Of a stretch of DNA of 64,000 bases, positions 10,116 through 62,070 are shown piece by piece. Location: assembly GCA_022376925.1 (NCBI GenBank), contig JAIOJX010000001.1:4869501-4933500 (forward strand). The letters are read 5' to 3'. This DNA comes from Tragulus kanchil (lineage: Eukaryota > Chordata > Mammalia > Artiodactyla > Tragulidae). Position 1 is the first letter of the stretch. Every line of letters starts with the position of its first letter. Made by a program: the position numbers and the translations under genes. Under the pieces are notes generated by a model. That model was not told where the DNA came from and searched no databases. It saw only the letters and a program-made list of their open reading frames with translations.

Positions 10116-12050
10116 CCAGCCTGGCTGAAGAATCTGTTGATTGATTCACCTGTGAACCCTGGGGTATGCCCTGCCCCCTTGCCTGGCCTGGGATTGGCTT
10201 CTGGCTTTCCCTCCCTCCAGTGAGGCTGTAGTGATGCTGGTCTGAGTCCTCTAATTCCATGTCCCCTTCACTCTGCTGCTGTGGTGGTCTGGGGGAGAGG
10301 CTCTGGTGGCATGGAGAGCTTGGCCGCAGTGACTTTGTCCTCTGACACATTTTTCTGTGACAAGAGTGTCTGAAGGCAGAATTTGCTGCTTTCAGGGCCC
10401 TGCTCTTCATAAGCCCGCCTTCACCTGTCACACTGGAGTCAACATGGACGCTGAATTGGAAAAGGCAGCTACTTATCAAAGGGTATGACAAATTTAAATT
10501 GGTCTTTAAAACCATGGTCCAGATACACACTGAAGTTTCTGGAATCCAGTAACAAGTGTCCACTCCAAAGCCACATGGTTATGCTTCCTGGCTTTCTTGG
10601 TGCTCATGCCTTTTCTTTCCGTAACCATTTCATGCTTTTGTATGAAGATTGTTGGGAGTCTCTAAGTAAGGTGGCCCTAAAATGTGGCAGCCAGTCCAGG
10701 CTGGCTAGAGGAGATGATGAAGATGTCACCCTGTACATGGCTCAGGGGTTTTGCTCAATATTCAGGTCACTCATGAGTCTGTCCAGAGGCCAGTAAAGGT
10801 TTGTCCTGCTTCCCAGGGCCAGACACTGAGCGAGGGGTCTGAGGCGGGCAGCACATCGGCAGCAGGGTGTTCTGTGCTTGTTTTAGAGAAGACAAGAGGG
10901 ACACCTGGGTGCTCTGATTCTTATCTCCATGGGGGCCCTGGGAAAGTCCATGGCTGCTCCACTGGTGAAGTGGAGGCAGCCCAGGCAGATCCAGTTCTTG
11001 AAGGTTTAGGACCGGACGTTTGGGTAGTCCAATTGTTCCTACATGTCCTCATGGACAGGCTTCTGTGCTCCCATGGCAACTTGGCTTGTCAGGGCAAAAT
11101 AATATATTGACAATTGTTTTATGCATTGGCATCTTGTTCCCCAGGCCAGATAACCCTCACAGTTGGATCATCTTGTAGGGGGGCGGGGGCGGGTCAGAGC
11201 ACGGGTACTGCAGACCTATAGAGCAGTGGCCCAGCTCTGAGAACCCCTGGGACCTTGCCAAAGTAGTGCCTCCCCTCGAGGCTTTGGAGTCTGAGCAGCC
11301 CATCCCATCCCTTTCTGTGAGTCTCTTGAAGGGGCAACAGTACCTGGGACTCAAGCGTCTTCACTGACAAGCAATTTCACTCTTAATGCCTATTTGGGGG
11401 TAAGGCCACTAGTCAGTAAGGTGGTGCTGGCCAATCTGGTCACTGGCAAGTACCTCCTTTTTGCAGAGTGTGAGCTGCAGGTTTGGCAGGATCCCAAATT
11501 CCTACATCCTTAGTTGGTAGGCAGCTCAAGGCACATTACACAAGTGTCTCTGTGTCCCAGTGTTGTCTTCTGTACATGTATGCTCACTGAGAACCTCAGC
11601 AGGGGCAGACACAGGATTCCACTGGGAAGGGTGGGTAGGGAACTAGACCCAAACTGCGGGACAGGCTAACAAACTTGATTCAGGTTACTCATCGTTAAGA
11701 GCAGCTCATATAATAATACCTACTCCCTAGTGGGTTTGGGAAGCCTAATTACCACTTGTGAAAGATGATACATTATGGCAAAATATGCCTCTCATAACTG
11801 TGATTTTCTCAAGTTGCCCTCAGGGCAAAGTCCTATAAAATTGCCATTGGAGAAATTGCTACTGTAACAGAGTACAACTATTACCCATAATGATATGAGA
11901 CTAATGTCTAAAGTATTGCTGTGCTCATGGAGAAGTCTTAAATCAGCCAGGAAGTGAAGAAGGTAGAGCAGGCCACCTGCTCGAACTTGTCCTGCTAATT
12001 CCAGAAGTAAACAGACTCCTTGAGGAGGTCGACCTCTGAAGTACCACCAG
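10116..12050. other. Unassigned intergenic sequence
   Basis: No gene or clear repeat is recognised. Open frames (for example 10087-10563 minus, 10485-10796 plus, 10751-11110 plus) show no family motifs. Confidence 0.4.
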
Positions 12051-12056
12051 ATAGCT

Positions 12057-12216
12057 ACAGTGTTCTGTGAGCACCAAGTGTGCACCAGGCAGAGCGTCAT
12101 GCACGCTACCTCACTGAATCTTACCAACAAGTTTAGGAGGTAGGGTTAATTACCTCCATTTTGCTGAGGAGAAAAAATGAGGCTCACAGATGTTCACTTG
12201 CCCAAGGAGAATGAAC
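12057..12216 (+). mobile_element. MIR-like SINE
   Basis: The order tgagcaccaagtgtgcaccaggc ... tccattttgctgaggag ... gaggctcacagatg ... cttgcccaagg matches the MIR core in plus orientation, strongly diverged. Confidence 0.65.
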
Positions 12217-12947
12217 CCAGCGTTTATAAATAGGATGGCTTAGAGTGGAGTGGAGGAAGAGCTGGGCCAGGTGGAGGTGACCACAGGAGCCAGTGAGCCT
12301 AGGTTAGGGAAGCCAGGATGACTTCCGGATTTCCAGTTTGGGCATCTCATCTCACAACCCGGTGACTAGGTCTGCTGCCAACGCAGAGAGGCCACCGAGG
12401 AGGGGAAGGCCTTAGGTAAGGGAGGGCAGAGGTCTTCGGTGCCTGCCAGCCTGAGTTTGGGACGGCCAGTATAGCTCCAGCGCTGACGTGGGCCTTGGGA
12501 GGGAAGTCCGGATGCAGCCGGCCATTGGCAGGTTTGACAGGCGAAGCCCGGGAGAAGATCGCCAAAATGCGACGTGTTCCTCGGGGCCACTACCCTGAAG
12601 GCTCCGTTCTCGCTGCGAGCGGCCTCCGGCAGCGCGGGCCAAGGCGGCAGGGGGCCCGGGCGGGCCGCTCCCTCCCCGCGGGCCTGCGCGGGGTCCGCGG
12701 CCCTGCTCTGGTCTCCGCGCCCTCCCGCAGGCCCCCTGTCCCTCCGGCCCCGTCGCCCGCACCGTCTCCTCCGCCCGGCGCGGGGCCGAGGGCCGGGGCC
12801 TCCGCGCGCCGGCAGCCGGGACCACGGCGTCGCGCGGGCCCCGCCGCGCTCCGGGGCGCGGGCCGGGCCGGGCCGCAGGGCGCATGCGCGGAGGCCTTCC
12901 GGAAGCGCAGCGGGCGGGGCGGGCGGCGCGGCTCAGGTCTCCCGGGA

Positions 12948-12984
12948 GGCGGCGGCGGCGGCGTCGGCGACGGCGACGGCGACG
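12948..12984 (+). repeat. FRAXF-type compound GGC / GGCGAC repeat in the TMEM185A leader
   Basis: Five GGC-phase triplets pass into gtc and then three ggcgac hexamers. On the minus strand this reads (GCCGTC)n followed by (GCC)n. The human FRAXF fragile site is a (GCCGTC)n(GCC)n array in the 5' region of TMEM185A (formerly FAM11A), so position and structure agree. The allele here is short. Confidence 0.8.
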
Positions 12985-13007
12985 GGGACGCAGCTCGCGT
13001 TGGCACC

Positions 13008-13022
13008 ATGACCCCGCTGTAA
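13008..13022 (+). CDS. Upstream ORF, 4 codons (MTPL)
   Basis: An ATG in a good context (gcaccATGa) is followed by three codons and TAA, ending 62 bases before the TMEM185A start. If transcription begins near the NRF1/ETS sites it is in the leader and could reduce or modulate initiation at the main ATG. Whether it is used is inference. Confidence 0.4.
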   Translation: MTPL

Positions 13023-13084
13023 CTCGCACGCCGGGCGGCGCGGGGGGCGGGGGAGGAGGAGCGCGCCGCGGCGAGTTCTCCGCC

Positions 13085-54633
<41,549 letters not shown>

Positions 54634-55965
54634 ACTGTGCTCCTGGGCCAGATCAGGAGCGCACCTGGCCCACCCTCCTTTCCACCTTCCTCTGCCTCTT
54701 TATTCACTCCCCTCCCCACCCTCACCCCCCTGAACTGGAGCTGGAGCTGGGTCTCCAGGGACTTCCATCTCATGCCTCGTTTGCACTCAATGCCTACCAG
54801 TGACTCACCACCACGGGACATGTGGCTGGCAGCTGCTTGGAACATGCAGCGTGGTGTGGGGCATATGTCAGCAGCTGTGGATCTGATGAAGGAAGCGTGT
54901 GGAGACTGAGGAAGTGACTCTCCCTGGGCAGGTGCCTTTGGAGCTGGCTCAGGCCTGAGAAGGAATAGCCACACAGTTGGTTTTCCAAGTGTGAAAATTT
55001 CCATCAGAAGTGTTATTGAAAATTGTATTCTTGAACCAAGCCAGCCTGGCCACTTAGCTCAGAAGCACCCACTGTGGCGTGGTCCGGGGCTCTGACGGGT
55101 CAGACCCTGCGCACACCCGTGCCACCGCGACTGCCTGTGCTCCTGCCGTACACGTCGTTTCTCTCTGGGTTTTACTGACTCCATTGGTGATCTGGAGTGA
55201 TTCCACGCCTGTATAGTATTTATACAAATATTTTAGCATTGTAATATACCGTGTTAAATCCTAGTTCTGTACAGTATATTCGTTAGAATATTTTTTTACA
55301 AGCATGTACTGGAGACACACATGTTCTGTTGCAGAAGTAGAAGCCAGTGGCACCCCTGCCCCGACTACTAGAGTGCCACCCCATTCATGGGACATTTTCA
55401 TCTCCCCTTCCTTCTCTCCACACATATAGTAGCTGCTGCTGCCAGAACAGGCATGAGAAGCAAGAAACAGTTTGTACTTTTTCTGACACACTGGGAATAT
55501 GGACTTGCAGAAAACTGTGAAACATGCCTGGCAACTAGAATGCTGGAGAACACTGCCAAGACTAGGAATGGCCAGCACTTCGAGATCTGGGACTTGTCCA
55601 CCACACGCTGGGCCAACACTTTCAGCTAGGAGCTGGGGGTATATCCGGGAGTCGGAGGAAAGCAGCTGGGATGTGGGCAAGATGGCCGTGATAGAAGAGG
55701 GTAACAGGAACGACGGGGTTGTCACCCAGGAGCAGGGTGGAGGGGGAGAGGGGCAGCAGCTAGCTTTTGTAAACTTCGCTCCGCTGACATCCACCACGTC
55801 CGCCGCCACCACGCTATCTTGACACCAGCCTGGAGCAAGTGTGTGCTCTCTGCAGGGGGACACTTGGAATGGTGTCACCTTTCCTGTTTGGTGTGTAACA
55901 AATGTAGCCCAGTCCACTCTTATCACCCCTTTACCTGTCCAATAAACTGGTTCTTCATTTTCCAT
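54634..55965 (+). other. TMEM185A 3' UTR
   Basis: About 1.3 kb from the stop codon to just beyond AATAAA at 55941-55946, which is followed by GT-rich sequence (tgtgcactgtgctgg). No other gene is seen. The minus frame 55261-55971 lies wholly within it and has no motif support. Confidence 0.75.
55941..55946 (+). terminator. Poly(A) signal of TMEM185A
   Basis: Canonical AATAAA with a GT-rich element 20-40 bases downstream. Confidence 0.8.
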
Positions 55966-58049
55966 GTGCACTGTGCTGGTCTTGCTTTAGATGAGGACCA
56001 GGCCACTGGACGTTCTCTTGGCCTGCACAGAAGGGAGCCTCCAGCTGCCACGGCTAGCCAAGGGAAGCATGAATCAGTGAGCACTTCTCAGGAGCAGGCA
56101 GGGGCAGCCAGACCACACAGTACAGACAGGAAAGAGGGGGCCTGGACTCCAGTCAGTGGGGAGCACCCTGCCACAATTCTTGCAGCTGCACAATCCAAGA
56201 CATGGCAGGACACGCTCGCCTCCCCCAGAATGGCCAGCCTGTGCACAGAGGCGCCGATTCTCACCCTCACGAACGAGGTAGGGGTGGGGGTGCTCTGGCC
56301 TCTCCAGGGGCTGACCTGCCGGGCCCGGGGGCGGACTGGGTGCCACCCTCAGGGGCGCCAGGGCGGGTGGCAGGCGCTCCAGGAGAGCTTGGTTTAAAGA
56401 CAGGACCGGGTAGGGGCGTGACCGCCCAAGTCCACAGTGCGGCCTGCTGTGGCAGGCGGTGTCAGAGGGAGACCCAAACAAGCCCCTGCCCCTCCTCCCC
56501 TTTCCCCGGCGGCGGGGTGTGTGTAAGACAGGGAAATGAGCCGAAGGCCCCCAGGACAGGGGGATCCTGACACGATACCCCGGGGCCGGGGTCACCCCGT
56601 GCTCCTGATCCGGGGACACTGCTCACGGCGCTTCCATCGCCGTCCCACTGGGGACCCAGATGACCCTGCTCAGGCGCTGGACCTTCCCATCCTCCAGCCA
56701 GGGCACCGAATGGGCCTGTGTGCCGGGGCGGGGGCAGGGGAGCTCTGCAGACCCCCGGGACTCCCACAGCCAGGGAGGACAAGGTGAGCGGAGGGGGACA
56801 TGGCTCCTTTCCTGGGAAGGGTCCCTTTCAGCCCTGGGGAGTGCGGACCAGGGAGCGACCCAGGCACAGAAGGTGTATAAGCCTCTGTGGTTCACTCACT
56901 GGCAAGGCCCAGTCCCCTCCCTGGCCTTGTACCCAACCTCGCGGACCACGCTGAGTCACCTCCCAAGGCCCAGAGGCCATGGTGAGTCAGTGAGTCTCCA
57001 GGGCAGCCAGGGTGGGGCACTGCCTCCGTGTCCCTCTGTGCCAGAGTAACCCTGCACACTCCTTACGCTCAAGGCCGGCTGTGCCACCAGGAGAGGGACA
57101 GCTTTCTGTGTGCTGGTCCCCTGGTAGGAGGAGCCCCAAGTCCCCAGGAGGGAACCATGGCTCGTAGGTCAGTAGGACAAGTCTTGTGTCTCCTGGGGGA
57201 GCCTCCTCTCTTTGGGAACAGCCTGTCCATCAATAACAGGGCAACCAGTAGACGCATGAGGCCGGTACTGTGAACTCACGTGTGCTTCATGTGCCCCAGG
57301 GCCTGGCCGTCTACCTTAACATAGTGTGAAGTCAGAAGGGACTAGCTAGACATGGCCAATGGCTGGAGAGCCCCACTATGGAGCTATGGAACCTACTACT
57401 CTTGAGGGACCGGAAGCACAACTCCGCGTGTGGGCCGCCAGGAGAGCCGGTGGCTGGGCTCACGGCTCACTAGGGAGTGGCGACCGGTGGGGTGACTCTA
57501 TCCATCCTCTGGTCCGAGGACCGTGTATCCCACGTCGTGGGGGAACCAAGGATGACAGACGTGGAGCGTGTCTCGTCCCTGGAGGGTGACTCCCCAACAC
57601 CACGGGATCCCATCTCCGAGGGTGATGGCCTCGCACGGGCTTCACAGAGGCTGCTCCACTGCTCCAGAAGACCGGCAGCTTGCGGAAGGTGGGGGCTGAG
57701 ACAGCGATGTTGGATCTCATGGTCACCTGCCCTCTGAGCCCCTCGCTTGCTCTAAGACGGTCCTTCGGTCCTGGGCATCTTCGTGGAATACCTTGGGTGA
57801 GTCAGCCCTGCGTTCCGGAAGCCCCCAAATAGTGGCGCCAGACTGGGGGCCGCAGGAAGGAAAGGGAAACCTGCATCTACAATGTGGACATATCAATTTC
57901 AGCACAGATCAACCTCCCCCCACCCCCTTCAAGGACTGAAGGGAGACGTGAGCCCCTCCAGTGGTACGGCTCAGTGGCCTTCATGAGGGATGATGTCCCA
58001 CTGAGGCTTCAGCATTAGCTTGTTATGAACATAATAGAAGTTTATACAG
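55966..58049. other. GC-rich intergenic sequence
   Basis: No recognised gene. Frames on both strands are overlapping and compositional. Bases 57350-57850 look faintly LTR-like (see findings). Confidence 0.4.
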
Positions 58050-58175
58050 TGTTGATTTTCAGTCGCTCAGTTGCGTCTGACTCCTTGCGACCCATGAACT
58101 GTGGCCCGCCAGGCTTCTCTGTCCGTGGGACCCTCCAGACGAGAGCGCTGGAGTGGGCCATCACGTCCTTCTCCA
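58050..58175 (-). mobile_element. Bov-A2/BovB-type fragment, minus strand
   Basis: ttttcagtcgctcagttgcgtctgactccttgcgaccc, then gccaggcttctctgtcc, is the antisense 3' end of these elements. Confidence 0.8.
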
Positions 58176-58361
58176 ATGTACACATATGGACACACGGACA
58201 AACATACAGCCGCGTGAAATGTCAGAAGCAGCCTCGCGAGGGACACGTCCTAGAAGTGTATGATCGCGTCTGGTTTTTGACACCGCCCTGAGCCAGAAAG
58301 CCACAGTAATGGCTCTCAAAATACATAAGACATATGTCCATTGCAAAGAAATACTATTTCC

Positions 58362-58660
58362 AGGCTTCCCTGGTGGTCCAGTGGGTAAGGACTCCGCCTT
58401 GCTGTGCAAGGGACCCTGGTTCGATCCCTGGCCTGGGAAGATCCCACATGCTGCGGAGAGGCTGGACCGGTGTGTCCAACTACCGAGCCGGAGCTCTGGA
58501 GTGCATGCGCCCAGAGCTGGTGTTCTACGGTGAGAGAGGCCACTGCGATGGGAGGCCCACACAGGCCAAAGAACAGAGATGGAAATACACGAAAGACCAA
58601 TAAAAGTGGGCAAAAAATAAAATACATACATGCATATATATATATATATATATATATAAG
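58362..58660 (+). mobile_element. CHR-type tRNA-Glu SINE with (AT)n tail
   Basis: Complete element with a 14-bp target-site duplication, gaaatactatttcc, at 58348-58361 and 58661-58674. The tail has grown an (AT)n microsatellite at about 58634-58658. Confidence 0.93.
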
Positions 58661-59087
58661 GAAATACTATTTCCGATTACCTGGTGATCATCTCTATAGC
58701 AAATTTAAAGGGATGAGCCCCTGGAGCCGTCCAGTGAATATGAGACTTGAGGAAAAGAGCCGATGGAAAGCTACCACAGCCAAATCCAGGGCTTGGCCCT
58801 GAGAGAGCAGTAACGATGTAGAACATGTCACCGAAAATGCCTCATTTTCAAGCTGCAGTAAGTGGGAAGTGGTCAAGGTTACCTGAAGAGAGAGACTCCT
58901 GACAAAGGCGGAGACAAGGTCTTGATCGCAGCATTACACAAGCTTAGCAGTAGACCCAGCTTCAAGAACTCATACCCGGTGGTGGGGAACAGAATACTGC
59001 GACCATGGCATTGTTTTCCTTTTTTCTTTCTTTCTTTTTTTTTTTGGGTGTGTAGTATCTTTTTTTTCCTTTTTTTTCAAATTTTGG

Positions 59088-59344
59088 CCTCTTTTACTGG
59101 TTTCTCATTTATTGACTTTCATCCATCTTTGTTCTTCTGGCCCATGTGGGCCTCCCATGGCAGTGGCCTCTCTCGCTGCAGAGCACCGGCTCTGGGCGCA
59201 GGCGCTCCAGAGCGCTGGCTCTTCATCAGACAGACCCGCCCAGCTGCTCCGCCGCACGTGGGATCTTCCCGGGCCAAGGATCGAAGCGGTGCCCCTTGCA
59301 CCTCAAGGCAGACTCTTCACCTACTGGACCACCAGGGAAGCCCC
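59088..59344 (-). mobile_element. CHR-type tRNA-Glu SINE, minus strand
   Basis: Antisense head 'tactggaccaccagggaagcccc' at the right and T-rich tail at the left, with the central 'gcagagcaccggctctggg' segment. Confidence 0.85.
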
Positions 59345-62070
59345 ATGTGTTTCCTTTTCTAGATGAGATTTACAGGATTCATGCTACAAACTTATCTGCC
59401 AAGAGGGACAGTGGATCTTCGGCTTCTGCTCCGGCTTCTGTTCCCCAAAGAAACCCCGAGGAACTCCAGAAACTCCAGGCGGGAGCATGAATGAGAGAAA
59501 GCGTGCCTGCATAGCTGTCACCTGCACAGAAACCGGGGACAGGACCGGTGAAAGGCAGGTCGGAGCTTCCGGCCCTACCTCATGGTGGAAACCGGGAGGC
59601 CAGAGAGTGACATCAGGACAGACAGCCCAGAGACTGGGACGATGGAGCCAGTGGGGCCCTCGTGCGTGTGCTAAGAACCACCTGACCTCACCTTAGCAGG
59701 TGAGGCCTGACCTCCCACACACGTAGGCTTTCAGGACCAGATGGAGATGACTGGACTCGAGGCATCGAGAGGAGCACGGAGCATCGGTGTGCGTCAGGCA
59801 GCGTGAGCGTGGGCGTTCGTTCTTGAACCTGGGCAAGAAGGGCTTCTTGACTTCCGACTCTGGGTGCTGCATAAGAGAGAGGATCAGCGCTCTGACCTAC
59901 GACACGTTAGGAAAGCGGACTCAAAAGACCTCTGCCGAGCCCGCTACGGGGCCTCTTCCGTGTAGAGAAGGCCTGTCTGAGCAAAGGAAGGAAGCGCTTC
60001 TGCTGGCAAAGAGGCCACCCTGGCAGGCGTGCGTCCTCTGGGACCATCCTCCCCCATCAGCAGTGATGCCGCTGCCCTCCAGCATGCAATCTGGGACGCA
60101 GGTCTCTCGGTGCTCTGGGTGAAGCTGGATGCAGGAGCAGACCCGGCCCAGAGGGAGCTCTGTTCCAGCCAGCATTTCATCAAGGACACCCACGCGAGGA
60201 CACTCGGGAGTGCGTCATTCGTTCTGGAGCGGGGGCCCCTTCCCAGAGGGTCCAGAGAATCCAGCTGCAGTCCCAACGCTTTCAGCCCTGGGCCTCCCCA
60301 GGCCCGGAGCCCCACTGTGACGTCCCCGGCTCCCTTAGACGTCTGAGCAAGGGCCGGCCGGAGTCTGGGAGGAGGGCCCGGTCTGGCAGCAGCAAGGCAG
60401 CCCTACGCGGGAGCCCGGGGAGAAGCCTGCGGGAGCACTGCGACCTCGCCGCATCGACCTCCTCCCCGGAAGGCCCCGAGTGGGCTCGGCCGCCTCGGAG
60501 GGGGAGAGCGGGACATTCCCGTGGGCGGAGGGAGGGGCACAGGACCCGAAGGGAGCCAAGATGAGGGGCAGAGGGAGGACCGAGGCGCCCCTGCAGCCCC
60601 AAAGGTTGGGGCAGGAGGAGTGTGGGGTCCGTGTCCGAGCTCCGGGAGCGACGGGCTGGGCGTGCGGGCTCCGGTGGCGAGAGGAGAAGCCTAGGGACCG
60701 CAGGGACGGAGGAAGAGGGCCCTGAGAGCGGACCGAGGGGACCCCTGAGTCGGGAACGTGGGCCGAGGCGGGCGCTTCCCCCAGCAAAAGGGGTTCGCTC
60801 TCGGCCGCGGGAGGGCTCGGGGCGAGAGGAGCCCCGGGCAGCCTGTGCTGACATCCTCGTGCGGCTCCAGGGCGCCCGGGCCAGGAGCGGGCCCTCGGGG
60901 GCAGACGGGAGGCTTGGCTGCGAGCCACGGGAGATGGAGGACCCGCGGGGAGGCCTCGGGGGGGCCCCGATGCCGCCGCGGTGGGCAGAGCAAGCCTGGG
61001 GCCGGCAGCCTGACCCCGCATCCCAGTCCTGGAGGCCTGCGGCCTGTGCTGGCTCCTCCTGGGGGCACGTGGTTCTGCGGGCAGATGGACGGACGAAGAG
61101 CGGTCCGGGACCCGCGGGGAAGACCCTCCTCCTAGGGGAAGACCCGCAGGAGATGCGCCCCGGGCCCTGGAGCCCACGCAGACCTCGCCACCGCGGGGGC
61201 CAACACGCGTGGCTCCAGGGCCCCCCTCGAGCGCAGCCTGTCCCTTTGGGCCCCTGAGTGTCCGGGCCGAGGGATCCGGAGGCTGCCAGTGGGCAGAGGG
61301 AGGGAAGCGGGCTCCGTCGGGCCACGAGAGAGGACCCCCGAGAGGAGCGAGGATGCCCCAGAGAGAGTAGGAAGCAGCCCGCCTCCACCGCAGGGCCTCA
61401 GGTGGGGGGCAGGGAGACAGCGGCAGGGAGGCCGGAGGCCACGGCGCCCCGGGGTGAGCGCCGGCAGGAAGGTCCGGGGCCGCCCGCGGGGAGGGGACGC
61501 TGGGCCCCTGTCCCCGAGAGAAGGAAGCCCACCTGCCCGGCCCACCCACCCACCCACGGGAGCCTGGCGGGGAGGCCAGGGGGATGCGCTGAGCCCTCCT
61601 CACACACAGGACTCGGAGCCCGGCCTGTGCTGCCCCTCTGGTCCCCCTGGCGTGGCCCAGAAAGAGGTGGGTGCATCGTGTCCCCTTGCCACTGGTGCCT
61701 TAGGAAGGCCAGACCTCCGCTTAAGGAGCTGGGTCCCGGTGCACAGAGCAGCCCCGAGAGGAGACCGGGAGGCGGCCTGGGTCGGGCTTCGCCGCCGCCT
61801 CCTCTCTCCTCCTCTCTCCTCCTCCTCTCACCCGCTCCCGGGCGCCCTGGAGGAGGCAGGGCGGACTGGGCTGAGCCCCCTGACCCCCGCACCCCGAGCC
61901 CTCAGGGGTCTGCCCCTCCCCCAGTGCCAGGTCCCCTTTGGGCAGGAGGCCCGACCCGGCTGGGCTCTCAATGCGAGACCAGATCCCGGCGACAGCGGCC
62001 ACCCGTCCGGTTCGCTCTGAGTCGGCCCCGCCCTGGGGCCAGCTGCCCACGTGGGGCAGGGCCGGGGCCG
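59345..62070. other. GC- and CpG-rich intergenic block, no gene assigned
   Basis: G+C and CpG climb from about 60300 to a level like the TMEM185A island. Long frames on both strands (for example 60282-61388 and 60335-61603 minus, 61258-62172 plus) overlap each other and are Pro/Arg/Gly/Ser-rich, as expected from composition. It could be the CpG island of a neighbouring gene whose body lies beyond the window. Confidence 0.4.

Noticed and set aside
55261..55971. 236-codon minus frame as an antisense gene
   Set aside because: Lies entirely in the TMEM185A 3' UTR, shows no motif or splice context, and ends at the poly(A) signal by chance.
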